Source: Opitutales bacterium (GTDB lineage: Bacteria; Verrucomicrobiota; Verrucomicrobiia; Opitutales; Seribacteraceae). Taken from it: a stretch of DNA of 43,941 nucleotides. The stretch spans positions 1 through 43,941 of the forward strand of contig JAOFOL010000016.1 of NCBI GenBank assembly GCA_028042835.1. Direction: 5' to 3'. Of the stretch, positions 28,183 through 39,900 are shown in pieces. A program made the translations under genes and the position numbers. Positions within the stretch are counted from its first letter, which is position 1, and each line of letters begins with the position of its first letter. Below the pieces are notes generated by a model. It did no database searches, was not told where the DNA came from, and saw only the letters and a list, made by a program, of their open reading frames with translations.

Positions 28183-29499
28183 ATGAAAACCCCGGATTCA
28201 AAAAATGATTCATCACTCCACGCAAAACCTTTGGCGGAAAGAATGCGTCCACAGCGGCTTGAAGAAGTTTATGGACAGGATCATTTACTTGGAAAAGATT
28301 GTCTCCTACCAAAACTAATTCGTGAAAATCGTGTAGGAAATCTTATTTTAGCCGGTCCTCCAGGCACTGGAAAGACTACCCTAGCGACAGTAATTGCCAG
28401 CGAAAGTAATTGTCATCTTATTAAATTAAATGCAGTGACCTCAAATGTTGCGGAGCTGAGAGAATCATTAAAAATGGCCCGGTATTACGGTGCTGGTAAG
28501 TGCTTCCTTTTTGTAGACGAGATTCATCGTTTCAATAAAGCACAGCAGGACCTCTTGCTTCCCGATATTGAATCTGGAGATGCGCGCCTGATCGGTGCCA
28601 CCACTCATAATCCGAGATACTATGTAAATGATCCCTTACTCAGTCGAAGCCAACTTTTCACCCTACATCCGCTACCTGTTCCAGAAATCGAAAGATCCTT
28701 ACTCCATTGCCTTCTAGAAAAGCAAAGAGGTTTAGGTGCCAGGGGTTGCCAGGGAGCACCCAAAGCGATTAATCAAATTGCCCGACTTGCAGAGGGAGAC
28801 CTAAGAAAAGCATACAACATGATTGAGGTAATCGTCGAAGGATTACCTGAAAAAGGCGTGGTATCAGAAGATACAGTTGCCCAGTTCGCCAAAGAAAGAA
28901 GCATTCGCTATGACCGGGATGAAGATGAACATTATGACACCGCATCCGCCCTGATCAAAAGCATGCGGGGGAATGATCCGGATGCCTCACTTTACTGGCT
29001 CGCTAAGATGCTGGTGGGTGGAGAAGACCCGAGATTTATTGCGAGACGGCTGGTGATCTTTGCATCGGAAGATATTGGTTTGGCTGATTCGCGAGGACTA
29101 CTGATGGCGGATGCCACCTTTCGTGCCTGTGAAACCATTGGGCTCCCCGAATGCGAGCTCAACCTCGCTCACTGTGTTCTCTTTTTGGCTACATGCCCTA
29201 AAAGTAACAGTGCCACCCTCGCCCTGGCGGCAGCCAAACAGGCAATCCGTGACCAACCGGTTCAATCGATTCCTTCGAATATTCAGGACCGGCACGGTAG
29301 AAACCAGAAGTACCGAGAGGATGAGGAAGAGGGCTATCTTTACAGTCACAATTACCCAGAGAACATTTCCGGACAGTCTTATCTCGAAAAGGATCTCAGT
29401 CTGTTCGTGCCAAAATCCGCCGGAACAGAAAAAAGTGTGGCCGGCAGATTGGCTTACTGGAAAAACTTAAAAAGAGAAGTCAATCAAAAGGAAAATTGA
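28183..29499 (+). CDS. rarA: Replication-associated recombination protein A (RarA/MgsA AAA ATPase)
   Basis: 438 residues, normal for RarA. Walker A is G58PPGTGKT, and Walker B is FVDEIH with D112 and E113. The opening block LAERMRPQRLEEVYGQDHLL is typical of the family. The C-terminal half holds the clamp-loader-like collar and tetramerisation region (SIRYDRDEDEHYDTASALIK). It acts at stalled replication forks in the cytoplasm. It is a housekeeping gene sitting between polysaccharide blocks two and three, so the blocks are probably not one contiguous transferred island. Confidence 0.95.
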   Translation: MKTPDSKNDSSLHAKPLAERMRPQRLEEVYGQDHLLGKDCLLPKLIRENRVGNLILAGPPGTGKTTLATVIASESNCHLIKLNAVTSNVAELRESLKMARYYGAGKCFLFVDEIHRFNKAQQDLLLPDIESGDARLIGATTHNPRYYVNDPLLSRSQLFTLHPLPVPEIERSLLHCLLEKQRGLGARGCQGAPKAINQIARLAEGDLRKAYNMIEVIVEGLPEKGVVSEDTVAQFAKERSIRYDRDEDEHYDTASALIKSMRGNDPDASLYWLAKMLVGGEDPRFIARRLVIFASEDIGLADSRGLLMADATFRACETIGLPECELNLAHCVLFLATCPKSNSATLALAAAKQAIRDQPVQSIPSNIQDRHGRNQKYREDEEEGYLYSHNYPENISGQSYLEKDLSLFVPKSAGTEKSVAGRLAYWKNLKREVNQKEN

Positions 29500-29597
29500 G
29501 AATCAATAAGTGCCTGATGTCGTAGATCGACAGAAAATAAACGCAAATGTATAACATTTCATATTGTCTGCCTTCTTCTTTTCAATAATCTGAAAAT

Positions 29598-32500
29598 ATG
29601 CTCCTTCTATGCATGAGAATTACATTTCTGGTGTTTTTATCTCTTGGGTTAAACTGTTTTACATCTGCAGCCAAAGAAAAGTTCTTATGGAATTTCGATG
29701 AGGAGATTGATGCATATAAAGGGGTTGGTAAAGTCACTTTCAAACAACCTGGCCCACGCCCTCCTGAGTTTCCGGATCTGTCAAAAAATAATCAATCCAT
29801 TCGCCTGGGAGGAAGCGGAAGCAGAATTGTAATCCAAGACCCGGGAGAGGATAGCCATTATGATTTTACCAACGGGGATGAAATTTCCATCACCGCATGG
29901 GTAAAACTGGAAAAATTCAGTGCTCATCCCGCCTACATAATTGGAAAAGGAAGAACCCATAACCCAGGTTTTGGTAAAGATAATCAAAACTGGTCACTTC
30001 GCGTAGTCGGTGAAGATAGCTTGAGTAAATTAAGTTTTCTATTTTCAACTGGAAGTAATAAATGGCACCGTTGGACATCAAAACTGAGCTTTGATCCCTA
30101 TGCGGGATGGCATTTTATAAGTTTTAGTTACCGTTTTGGAGATCCCGAAAGCATAAAAGCCTGGATTGATTCCTTGCCAACTCCAGGTGCGTGGGACCTC
30201 AACGGTCCGACCAAGAATCCACCTGTTACTGATAATGATGAAATATGGATCGGCTCATCCATGGGTGGTAATTCGGGAAACAGCTTTACAGGGTGGGTGG
30301 ACGAAATAACTCTCAGTCGAAAAATTTTGAATGACAATTTGGTAAGACAAAAATTCAAGCGTGAGAGAGGCCCAAAAGTAGTCAAATGGGAGCCATCCAA
30401 AATGCCGGAAATGGGCAAAATCGAATCAGGTCAGGTATTGGTTCAGATTATTGAAGGTTTAAACTCATTCATGTCTTGGCCCAGAAACCTCGAGCAAAAG
30501 ATGCCAGGCACGGAATGGGAACAACCCTCGTTTTTTCTGCCAAGAATTCCCTACGCCTACGATTTATGGGGTATTCGGGACAAATGGAATGCCCCAATTT
30601 TACTCAGAATGGCGGCGGATCTAAAACTTCCAGGTGGCCAAAACCGCTTTCTGATAAGAGCCCGGGGTCTTTCGAGGCTTTGGATAGATGGAGAGGAAGT
30701 TCTTTCCACAAAACCAGCCTCTGGTAGAAGAAATGACGGACATAGCCCTGTTACCCCATTGGCAAAAGCTCCCAAAGAAAATCTTCGAGTCAAGGGATAT
30801 CATCAGCAGGAAGTGGAAGGATTTCTTTCCGTAGAAAACGAAGGGATCAAAAGAATCGTTTTCGAGCAGATTGTTGGGGGTACCAACCAAAGAACTGAAA
30901 CTGGCGAGACCCTCGTTGCCATGGAAAGTAAAGATGGGAAATTATATCATCTCCTCACTCCCGCGGCAGATAATATGCCGGTTTTGAATGACAAGGAAGT
31001 CAAGAGAGCCCTCGAAACAACAGATTCATTGCTATCATTGTTCGATGCACACCGAAGGAGGCAACTTGCCCGTTCGCAGGATGTAATCTGGAAGAAACGA
31101 AGAGAAGTTCAAAGAGAATGGCTTTCAAAACAGCCAATTCTTCAAAAAGAAATCTCATCGCGCCAAATTGATAATTACATTTCGCAAAAAATGACCCATC
31201 TAAAAAAAGACTCAGGTGGAAGTGATGATTTAGCCTCTTCAGCATTCAATATTTTAGAGCAAAATTGTTTCCGTTGCCATGGAAGCAAAAAGAAAAAAGG
31301 GGAACTGGATCTGAGCGAAAGACAAACTGCCCTGATTGGTGGAGAATCAGAACTTCCGGCAATCATTCCTGAAGACCCTATGGGCAGTGAAATTATGGCA
31401 CGCATCATCTCGGAGGATGAAGATTTGATAATGCCGCCATCGGGTGACCATCTGATTAAAGAGGAAATTGATGTGATCGGAAAGTGGATTCAACAAGGGG
31501 CGAAGTGGAAAAGCCCTCAACATTCTCTCATGTTAGAAGTCCCTGCTTCAGCGGATGACTATACTTTTATTCGAAGAATTTATTTCGACTCAGTGGGCAT
31601 TCCGCCAAGTCCTGAAGAAATCCGCTCGTTTGCTGATGATCAAGACCCACAGAAACGGGATAAAATGATCGATACACTTCTCGCCAAAGATGAAGTGGTG
31701 GATAATTGGATGGGAGAATGGCTCGATCTTTTGGCGGAAAACCCCACCCTTCTCAACCAATCCCTTAACAGTACAGGGCCATTTCGCTGGTTCCTACACG
31801 AGTCATTCATCGATCAAAAACCTCTCGATCGGATCGTAACCGAATTGATTTTGATGAGAGGCGACTCTGCCAGGGGAGGAAGTGCCGGGTTTGGCCAAGC
31901 TGCGGAAAATGACGCACCCTTTGCGGCCAAGGCACATATCATTGCGTCTTCTTTTCTGGGGGTAGAGATGCAATGTGCCCGATGCCATGATGCCCCCTAT
32001 CATTCATCAAAACAGCGTGATCTCTTTTCCTTATCCGCAATGCTCCAACGAAAACCAGTCAAGGTTCCCGCATCCAGCCGGGTACCCGCATCTTTCTTCG
32101 AACATAAAGGCCGAAAATCTTTGATTGAGGTTACGCTCAAGCCGAATGAAACCATTTCCCCCACTTGGTCCCTTAAGGAATTCATAGACCCCACAAAATC
32201 AACAAGCCTCGAACATCTGTTAACTAATAAACAAGATTCGCGTGAAAGATTGGCCATGCTGGTTACCTCCCATGAAAACAAAAGGTTTGCCAAGGTGATC
32301 GTTAACCGGATTTGGAAAAGGCTCATGGGTGCAGGCATTGTGGAACCTGCCCATGACTGGGAGGGCAATCAACCGAGTCATCCTGAGCTTTTGGATTGGC
32401 TCGCGATCAAGCTGGTTGAATTCGAATATGACCCACGAGCCATTTTCAAATTAATCATGAAATCGAATGCATACCAGCGGCAGGCAATTGGAAAAAATGC

Positions 32501-33266
32501 TCAAAGCAATCATCTTTCTCGTGTATTTCTTTCCCCTGACCCCAGAAGGCTTAATGCTGAGCAGGTGGTGGATGCACTGCATTCTTCGACTCATCAGAAA
32601 ATAGACTCCGAAATTCTAACTTTTGTCTTTGACGGAGGAAGGTCGCTGAAACAAAGAAACACGCTCGGCAAACCTACAAGAGCATGGATGATGGGAACCC
32701 TAAACAATTCAAGGGATCGACCCAGCCTAGCGAAGCCCAAGGCACAAACCATTGTAAATGTGATGAAAGCATTTGGATGGACAGGCACCCGGCAAAAACC
32801 AGTTCATCAGCGGGAAAGAGACCCGAATGTCCTCCAGTCAGGTATTTTGGCAAACGGAGTACTGGTCAGTAATGTTGCAAGAGTTTCAAATCAGAGTTTC
32901 CTTGCTGAGATTGCATTGGATTCTAAAAGTGCGCCTGAATTGATCGAAAATATTTTTCTGCGATTCCTCGGCAGACTACCCAATCAAAGAGAGCAAATAA
33001 GTGCACTTGATCTGATAAAAGCTGGTTTCGAAAATCGCATTATCCCAAAGGCTGATTCACATAAACCAGAAGAACTAGAAAAACTGCCCTTGATTACCTG
33101 GTTTAATCATCTCAGCCCGGAAGCTACAACCATTCAAATCGAGGTTGAAAAACAGGTTCGCCAGGGCCCACCGGTCGATCATCGGATTAACCCTGACTGG
33201 AGGGAGAGATACGAAGATCTGATATGGAGTTTGATCAATCACCGGGAATTTGTCTGGTTAAATTAA
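29598..33266 (+). CDS. LamG / PA14-like / PSCyt1 / PSCyt2 / PSD1 haem protein, divergent type
   Basis: 1222 residues; an ATG five codons downstream (29613) would give an equally good signal peptide. Residues about 30-260 form a LamG/concanavalin-like domain. About 330-430 look PA14-like ([20 protein letters not shown]). Only then come PSCyt1 with C557FRCH and PSCyt2 with C793ARCH, where the usual CHDHKYDP is CHDAPYH. PSD1 lies at about 875-1135. Here the glycan-binding-like modules are N-terminal, unlike the 3704 protein where they sit between PSCyt2 and PSD1. The DUF1501 partner starts 19 bp later and is divergent too, so this pair seems to be a separate lineage rather than a recent local duplicate. 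Reaction and substrate are unknown. Confidence 0.93.
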   Translation: MLLLCMRITFLVFLSLGLNCFTSAAKEKFLWNFDEEIDAYKGVGKVTFKQPGPRPPEFPDLSKNNQSIRLGGSGSRIVIQDPGEDSHYDFTNGDEISITAWVKLEKFSAHPAYIIGKGRTHNPGFGKDNQNWSLRVVGEDSLSKLSFLFSTGSNKWHRWTSKLSFDPYAGWHFISFSYRFGDPESIKAWIDSLPTPGAWDLNGPTKNPPVTDNDEIWIGSSMGGNSGNSFTGWVDEITLSRKILNDNLVRQKFKRERGPKVVKWEPSKMPEMGKIESGQVLVQIIEGLNSFMSWPRNLEQKMPGTEWEQPSFFLPRIPYAYDLWGIRDKWNAPILLRMAADLKLPGGQNRFLIRARGLSRLWIDGEEVLSTKPASGRRNDGHSPVTPLAKAPKENLRVKGYHQQEVEGFLSVENEGIKRIVFEQIVGGTNQRTETGETLVAMESKDGKLYHLLTPAADNMPVLNDKEVKRALETTDSLLSLFDAHRRRQLARSQDVIWKKRREVQREWLSKQPILQKEISSRQIDNYISQKMTHLKKDSGGSDDLASSAFNILEQNCFRCHGSKKKKGELDLSERQTALIGGESELPAIIPEDPMGSEIMARIISEDEDLIMPPSGDHLIKEEIDVIGKWIQQGAKWKSPQHSLMLEVPASADDYTFIRRIYFDSVGIPPSPEEIRSFADDQDPQKRDKMIDTLLAKDEVVDNWMGEWLDLLAENPTLLNQSLNSTGPFRWFLHESFIDQKPLDRIVTELILMRGDSARGGSAGFGQAAENDAPFAAKAHIIASSFLGVEMQCARCHDAPYHSSKQRDLFSLSAMLQRKPVKVPASSRVPASFFEHKGRKSLIEVTLKPNETISPTWSLKEFIDPTKSTSLEHLLTNKQDSRERLAMLVTSHENKRFAKVIVNRIWKRLMGAGIVEPAHDWEGNQPSHPELLDWLAIKLVEFEYDPRAIFKLIMKSNAYQRQAIGKNAQSNHLSRVFLSPDPRRLNAEQVVDALHSSTHQKIDSEILTFVFDGGRSLKQRNTLGKPTRAWMMGTLNNSRDRPSLAKPKAQTIVNVMKAFGWTGTRQKPVHQRERDPNVLQSGILANGVLVSNVARVSNQSFLAEIALDSKSAPELIENIFLRFLGRLPNQREQISALDLIKAGFENRIIPKADSHKPEELEKLPLITWFNHLSPEATTIQIEVEKQVRQGPPVDHRINPDWRERYEDLIWSLINHREFVWLN

Positions 33267-33285
33267 TAAACAAAAACGAGAAGCC

Positions 33286-34569
33286 ATGAATAGACTGACA
33301 CGACGAAATTTCGTAAAAGCTGGATCCCTAACAGGATTCTGTCTTCCTGCACTGACGCAAGCAAAACAGATAGCCAGCGGTAACCCAATGGGAAAGACGG
33401 AGCATGTGATTTCCATATGGCTGGGTGGCGGAATGGGGCAGGTTGATACTTTTGACCCTAAACGCAAAGGAGACCCAAAAGAGAAAATTCCCGGCTCTTA
33501 CTATGATTCAATCGATACCGCAGTGACCGGCGTACAACTCTGTGAACATTTGCCCAGAATTGCTCCTTTAATGGACCGGATCACGGCTGTTCGTTCGGTT
33601 AACCATAAAGTAATCGACGAACACGCAGCCGCCACCAATTTTATGCACACCGGTCGGGCAATCAGCGGAACCGTCACCTACCCTTCCATTGGGTCATTGA
33701 TTGCCCATGAGCGTGGCCCCGCCGATGATTCAGCTCCGGCTTATGTAGTCATCGGATATCCCAATGTCACCCGTGGTCCTGGATTCCTCGGATCAAAACA
33801 TGGATATCTTTATTTGACCGACACATCCCAAGGACCTGCAGGTCTATCCCGTCCGAAAAACATTACCAGCTTTAGGCAGGATCGGAGAAACAGGCTTTTG
33901 GCAGATTTAAGAAACTCAACAGGAAGGCCGGAAGATCCCCGTCTTGCCGGCTACGATGAGATCATTGATGAAAGTATTCGCTTAAGCGGTCCTTCTTTTA
34001 ACCGTGCATTCGAGTTAGACAACGAGCCAAGTACACTTCGTGAGAATTATGGAGGTGAATTTGGTCAGCGCTGCCTGCTTAGTCGAAGACTTATCGAAAG
34101 AGGAGTCCGTTTCGTCGAAGTGTCCCATAATCTTAACTTTCTAAATGGTACTGGGTGGGATGTGCATAATCAGGGAATCCTAAATCAGCATGAATTGATC
34201 AGGGAAATGGATAATGCAGTTTCCGCCCTCATTCTCGATCTGGAAAAGAAGAGTTTACTGGATAAAACTTTAATCATGATTACCACCGAATTTGGTCGAC
34301 CACCTGAATTTGATGGCGGAGGCGGCCGTGGACACCAGGGGAAAGCTATGACCTGTGTGCTGGCAGGAGGCGGATTGAACCACTGCGGGGCATACGGACA
34401 GACTGATGAAATTTCCAAAAAAATTGTTGAAAACCCAGTCTCTGTTCCCGATTTTTTTGCCACCGTTTGTGCCGCAATGCAAATCGACTCCGGTAAATAT
34501 CTTTATGATGGTGATCGCCCAGTCCCTATCACCGATAACGGAAACCCGATCAAGCAGCTTTTTTCCTAA
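33286..34569 (+). CDS. DUF1501 protein, Tat-exported, divergent third copy
   Basis: 427 residues, about 45 shorter than the other two copies. [10 protein letters not shown] is a twin-arginine signal. Conserved family blocks are altered: GRDHH of the other copies is GRGHQ here (348-351), and DFHAT is DFFAT with F391 in place of the histidine. TEFGRP replaces GGEFGRT. If those histidines bind metal, this copy has a changed or lost site. It is paired with the equally divergent PSCyt/PSD1 protein 19 bp upstream and precedes the EF-hand sulfatase by 77 bp. Confidence 0.92.
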   Translation: MNRLTRRNFVKAGSLTGFCLPALTQAKQIASGNPMGKTEHVISIWLGGGMGQVDTFDPKRKGDPKEKIPGSYYDSIDTAVTGVQLCEHLPRIAPLMDRITAVRSVNHKVIDEHAAATNFMHTGRAISGTVTYPSIGSLIAHERGPADDSAPAYVVIGYPNVTRGPGFLGSKHGYLYLTDTSQGPAGLSRPKNITSFRQDRRNRLLADLRNSTGRPEDPRLAGYDEIIDESIRLSGPSFNRAFELDNEPSTLRENYGGEFGQRCLLSRRLIERGVRFVEVSHNLNFLNGTGWDVHNQGILNQHELIREMDNAVSALILDLEKKSLLDKTLIMITTEFGRPPEFDGGGGRGHQGKAMTCVLAGGGLNHCGAYGQTDEISKKIVENPVSVPDFFATVCAAMQIDSGKYLYDGDRPVPITDNGNPIKQLFS

Positions 34570-34646
34570 GGTTTCACAAAAATTACCAGATTTTAATTTA
34601 GGATATATTTATTGAGTTTTATGCCCTGACGAGACATAAGGAAAAC

Positions 34647-36488
34647 ATGTCTTTGTTTAAACTCATCTGTCTGTTTTTTTGTGGGTTCAGCGTGCTGTGT
34701 TTTTCAGCAAATAAACCCAATGTTTTGTTGATCGTTTGCGATGATCTGAATGATTATGTAGAAACTCTTGGTGGTCATCCCCTAACCAAGACGCCTAATA
34801 TCCGAAAATTGATTGAGAGTGGCGTATCCTTCACTCAGGCACATTGCAATATTCCAATCTGCAACCCTTCCCGGGCAAGCTTTGCCACAGGCATTTATCC
34901 CCATACCTCTCAACAGTTCGGCTTTGAAGATTGGGATAAAAATGAAATCCTAAAAAATTCCCGAACCATGATGGATCATTTTGGAAAAAATGGGTACCAT
35001 ACTTTGGGTACCGGTAAAGTAATGCATAGCCGGGATCAGCAGGAATGGAATGAATTTGGTCATCCGTCCGACTACGGCCCGTTCCTCTACGATGGTAAAG
35101 ATAAGATCCCCAACCTGAGTGTACCCAAGCCATTCAGGGATGACTTTGGAATTATTGATGGAAACTTTGGACCACTTGAAAATCTTACGGATAAAAAATC
35201 ATCCAATACCGGAAATAACTATAGCTGGCTAACTGGTGGTTGGCGAAAGCAAAGGGAGATGAAATATAATTCAGATGACGACCGCGATCCAACTGGAGAT
35301 GAACTCAATGCCCAATGGGCTGTTAATCGACTTACCGAACTTGCAAAATCGAAAGAGGAAAAACCTTTCTTCATGGGTGTTGGCTTTGTGCGTCCACACA
35401 CGCCTTTAATTGTACCTCAAAAATACTTTGACCTCTTCCCACTGGAGTCTATTAAATTACCAAAAATCTTGAAAGGAGATGCTGAGGACACATTTAAGCA
35501 TACCGTTACTTCAAAGGAGGATGATCGCAGTGGGGACCGTGGAACGAAAATGTATGACAGCCTCATTGCATCTTATGATGGTGATCGCGAGTTGGCCTTG
35601 AAAAAATTCATTCAGGCCTATCTTGCATCAGTCGCATCAGTCGATGATTTAGTGGGAGAGATTTTGGAAACTCTCCAAGAAACCGAACTGGACAAGAGCA
35701 CGATTGTGATATTCACCAGTGATCATGGTTGGGGAAATGGTGAGAAAGATTACCTCTATAAAAACTCGCTTTGGCAGGAAAGTACACGCGTACCTCTTAT
35801 TATACGAGCACCAGGTGTGTCCGAAGAAAATAAGGAATGCGAACAACCTGTCTCACTGGTTGATTTATACCCCACCCTACTCGACTTGTGTGGGTTACCA
35901 GACAATACCATGAAAAATGAAAAGGGTCGTCCTTTAGACGGTTTTTCAATGAAACCGTTCCTTAACGATCCTAAAAATGGAAAATGGGATGGACCAGAGT
36001 ATGCCATTACTGCCCTCTACAAATGGGCACAGTACTATGATCCTGCTTTTCAGAATTATTCCCTTCGCTTCAAGGACTGGCGATATATTCGCTACGAAAA
36101 TGGTAAGGAAGAGCTTTATCACACAGCCAAAGATGATCACGAATGGAATAACTTGGCTCAGAATTCAAATTTCGGGGAAAAATTAGCCGGATTCCGTAAG
36201 CAACTTTTATCAATCATTCCTGAAAGTATTCCAGAAAAACCAAAGAGTAATGAGTATTGGAAGGACCAGTATTTTAAGAAAAACCCATCTGCTGATACGA
36301 ATGCGGACGGAACTCTGTCATGGGCCGAACTCACAGCCCATAGGAAAATGTCCGAAGAGGAAAAAAAAGTCCTACAAAATGAACATTGGAAAACATCCTA
36401 TTTAAAAAAGAATCCGACTGCGGACAGCAATAATGATGGCATGTTGTCCTGGCCAGAATTTCACGCCCATAAAAAAAACAAGGGGTGA
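34647..36488 (+). CDS. Secreted sulfatase with two C-terminal EF-hand motifs
   Basis: 613 residues with a signal peptide (about 1-21). CDDLND and C72NPSR are the metal and formylglycine sites of S1 sulfatases; the form resembles iduronate-2-sulfatase-like enzymes. TSDHGWG is the second metal block. After the sulfatase domain (to about 530), two calcium-binding loops follow: D550TNADGTLSWAE and D593SNNDGMLSWPE, each preceded by a similar helix with KKNP. EF-hands appended to sulfatases occur in PVC bacteria and may stabilise the protein in calcium-rich sea water. It lies in the same direction as the divergent PSCyt/DUF1501 pair. Confidence 0.94.
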   Translation: MSLFKLICLFFCGFSVLCFSANKPNVLLIVCDDLNDYVETLGGHPLTKTPNIRKLIESGVSFTQAHCNIPICNPSRASFATGIYPHTSQQFGFEDWDKNEILKNSRTMMDHFGKNGYHTLGTGKVMHSRDQQEWNEFGHPSDYGPFLYDGKDKIPNLSVPKPFRDDFGIIDGNFGPLENLTDKKSSNTGNNYSWLTGGWRKQREMKYNSDDDRDPTGDELNAQWAVNRLTELAKSKEEKPFFMGVGFVRPHTPLIVPQKYFDLFPLESIKLPKILKGDAEDTFKHTVTSKEDDRSGDRGTKMYDSLIASYDGDRELALKKFIQAYLASVASVDDLVGEILETLQETELDKSTIVIFTSDHGWGNGEKDYLYKNSLWQESTRVPLIIRAPGVSEENKECEQPVSLVDLYPTLLDLCGLPDNTMKNEKGRPLDGFSMKPFLNDPKNGKWDGPEYAITALYKWAQYYDPAFQNYSLRFKDWRYIRYENGKEELYHTAKDDHEWNNLAQNSNFGEKLAGFRKQLLSIIPESIPEKPKSNEYWKDQYFKKNPSADTNADGTLSWAELTAHRKMSEEEKKVLQNEHWKTSYLKKNPTADSNNDGMLSWPEFHAHKKNKG

Positions 36489-36531
36489 AAGATCTTTAAT
36501 CCAAACATAAAACCTATAACCCAAATAATAA

Positions 36532-36831
36532 ATGAATCGAATTACATTACTTGCCCTTCTTGCCCTAGGAGCGTTTGTTGCAAATCTTGGATTTGCCCAA
36601 GAATCCAAAACACTCGATGCCACTGGTAAATTTATCAAAAACGATAAGGGGGCCGTTATTTTCACAGATGACGCAGACAAGAAGAAGTACTACGGCTTCA
36701 ATGACGGAGTGAAGGAAAAAGTGGGCGATATGTTCAATAAAAAAGTCAAGCTTAAGGCCAAGATTAAAAAGAAGGAAGGTGCCAAGATTACTTTGATGAC
36801 TTACATTGTATCGGTTAAACCGGTAAAGTAA
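36532..36831 (+). CDS. Small secreted protein of unknown function
   Basis: 99 residues: a signal peptide (about 1-22, ending GFAQ) and a lysine-rich mature part of about 77 residues with no cysteines. Its beta-strand-like pattern would suit a small barrel, but no family is recognised. It is 43 bp after the EF-hand sulfatase and ends just before a strong hairpin, so it is probably the last gene of that transcript. Confidence 0.85.
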   Translation: MNRITLLALLALGAFVANLGFAQESKTLDATGKFIKNDKGAVIFTDDADKKKYYGFNDGVKEKVGDMFNKKVKLKAKIKKKEGAKITLMTYIVSVKPVK

Positions 36832-36848
36832 GGGTAGTATAATTTATA

Positions 36849-36885
36849 AAAGCCCGGTACTTGCAAATGAGCGATACCGGGCTTT
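36849..36885 (+). terminator. Strong hairpin, probable terminator
   Basis: AAAGCCCGGTA (36849-36859) and TACCGGGCTTT (36875-36885) form a perfect 11-bp stem with a 15-nt loop. It starts 17 bp after the small secreted protein gene. The following T-run is short and interrupted (TTTCTCAATTTC). This is the best terminator-like structure in the window. It also separates the small protein from the sulfatase-GH50 gene 25 bp further on. Confidence 0.75.
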
Positions 36886-36910
36886 CTCAATTTCGGTTCC
36901 ATTTTTAATT

Positions 36911-39900
36911 ATGTTTCATAGCACAGCCTGTCTAATAATCAGCTTACTTCCTGTTGTCTGTTCTTTTGCATTAGGAGGAATAATAGCTCCCCCCAACATT
37001 CTTGTTTTCCTGATGGACGATATGGGAATTGGAGATTCCCGAGTATACAATAAGAACAGCAAGGTATCGATGCCCAATTTGGAAAAATTAGCTGCTGCAG
37101 GAATGACCTTCACCGATGCCCATGCACCAGCCGCCGTATGCGCTCCCACTCGTTACAGTGTTATGACAGGGAACTATCCATGGCGTGGGAGAAATCCGAA
37201 CGGCACCTGGTTATTTAATATGCCATCTCAGGTTTTGAGGGGGCAACAAACTGTTGGACAGTTAATGAAAAAAGTGGGTTATCATACTGCCTTTCTGGGA
37301 AAGGTTCATTTAGGAGGAAAAGTATTCAGTAAATCAACGGGTAAACCCAAGCTTAGTATGAAAGGTGGATTTAATGACTTTGATTTTGGGCGAAAAGTTG
37401 AGAACACTCCTGCATCCCTTGGCTTTAACTATGCCTATGAACTGCCTCAAGGGATTCAGGGCTCTCCATATATCGCAATTGAAAATGGAATACTTGTTGG
37501 TGATGCTGCAAAGCTCAGGGAGTGGAAAACGGGTACTTACGGTAATTCAGTCATTGAGGCAGATGGTTTTGGTTCACCCGATTGGGATTCGTCCATGGCG
37601 GGTCCGGTTTTAACCGAAAAAGCATTATCTTTTCTCAAAAAACATTCTGAAAATAATGAAGAAAGAGGAATACGAAAACCGTTCTTCATGTATTATTGGA
37701 GCCAGTCTTGTCATGTTCCTCATACCCCTCCTGATGAACTGATGGGGGAAAAAGTAAAAGGTGCATCGCTGGACGCTCATCTGGATATGTTGATGGAGGC
37801 TGATATTAGCCTAGGGAAAATAATGGAGACTCTCAAAGCGAATGGTGAACTGGAAAATACACTGATTATCTTCACCAGCGATAATGGGGGTTTATCCCGT
37901 GGTCTTCCTGGAAAGCACAAAGGTGGGCACAATTCCAATTCAGGCTTTCGAGGAAGTAAAGCACAGGTATATGAAGGAGGCCATCGGGTTCCCTTTATCG
38001 CCCGATGGGGAAATGGGAAACAAAATTCACCTATTAAACCGGGTACCCTTTCCGATGCATTAATTGGTCTGCAGGATCTCTATGCAACATTTGCTGAAAT
38101 TACTTTTCAGCCTATGCAAATATCTGATGGTTTAGACAGCCAATCCTTCTTAGGAACTCTGCTTGGAAAAAAGGGCGAAAAAACCCGTTTGTCCATTCTT
38201 ATTCAGGCAAACAATGGCAAATATCATGGACAACAATCGAAGAAGTCTGTGAGGGAAAATTCATGGAAATTAATATGCACCAAAGATCTCAAACCCATTG
38301 AATTGTATAACCTCGCCAATGATCCTATGGAAAGCCAAAACCAGATTGCAGAAAAATCTCAACTAATTCGGGTAAACCGAATGAGTTCAGAACTGAAGAA
38401 AATTTTAAATTCATCCAGAAGTACCGACCCTTTTCTTTTAGAAACTGGAGAAAATAAACATACGAAGCCCAAAATTCATTCCGAGCAACTTTTTTCCCCT
38501 AAAGCAAATCTGCTTTGTCAGATTAAAATACCCAAGGGAAACGAAGTCCAAAATTGGGGAGGTAAATGGAAGGTTGAAGGGAAAAGCCCCATGAGGATTT
38601 CACTGAGTCCGAAAGCGGGAGATAAATGGGATATCAGTGGTTACAAACTTGCCGGCATTCCCATTCAAAACTGGGAACAAGGCGTCACCACCATTGAAGG
38701 AAAATTGAACAATGGAAACCTTACGAGTTGGTCGCACCATGCCGTTGGATTTGCCGTAGCTCCGAGTTGGGAAAAAACCACCTTGGGGTTCCCCTTTCCT
38801 ATGATTGAAGATCGCTATCAGGGCTCGGACCTTTTTAAGGATCAACTCGCAAAACCAAATGGTCATCGCGTACATTGGAGGAGATTCTTTCCGGAAGATA
38901 TCCGTGAAATCATTTTGGATCTAACCTCCTCTTCCGGGAAAATCAATATACTCATTGGTGCACCAGTTCTAGGTTGGCAAAATAATAAGGAGATTAATAA
39001 AAAATTGGAAAGTCTTCCCTATCTCGATGAACTTGGACAGGTCAGTGCCATTCATTGGCCAGGCAAAGCGAACAACCTAGAGGATGCAAGGGACACGATG
39101 CAATCAGAGTTCAAACAAGCTAAAAAAGAAGCCAAGGATAAGAGACTCAGTAAATTTGGTGGATGGATGGATGGTCCGAAAATGAAAGCAAGCGGGCGGT
39201 TCCGCACTCAAAAGGTGGATAAAAAATGGTGGCTGATTGATCCGGATGGTTATTTATTCTTTTCTGTCGGCCCTTGCCTTACCGGAAACCGTGCCGAAAC
39301 ACTCGCCATTCCCAAAAGAACGAACACGTCCTTTTTTAACTACATCCCCGGGGAGAAGGACTACCTAAAATGGACGGGGTTACGAAAAACAGGAGGAAGA
39401 CAGTATGTGAATTTCCCAGCTTTAAACTATAGGCGTTATTTTGGAGATAAATGGGAGGAAACAGTCAATCAGGGAACGCATGATCGCCTGAGGGCGTGGG
39501 GACTAAACACCCTTGCCTGCTGGTCAGATGAAAAATTGCAAAAAGATAAAAAAACACCCTACACATTAATCTCTTCCATTTGGTGGCAAAGCAGTGGACA
39601 CAGAAAATTCCCCTCCCCTTTTCGAGCAGATTTTCAATCCGACTTGGAAAAAAACCTTAGAAAACTGGCATGGGCAAAAAACGATCCATTTTGTCTGGGA
39701 ATTTTCATGGGGAATGAATTGGAATGGCCGGATCGGATTGGGGAAACCATACAAAAGCTTCCAGGAGACCACCCGACTAAAATTTGGGCAGTCAATGAAT
39801 TAAAAAAACGGGGCAAAAATAATTTACCCGCAAAAGTAAAAGATTTGGATGAACTCTATCTCCCATTCGTAAAAGCGTTCTTTCAAAAATGTAAAACTGC

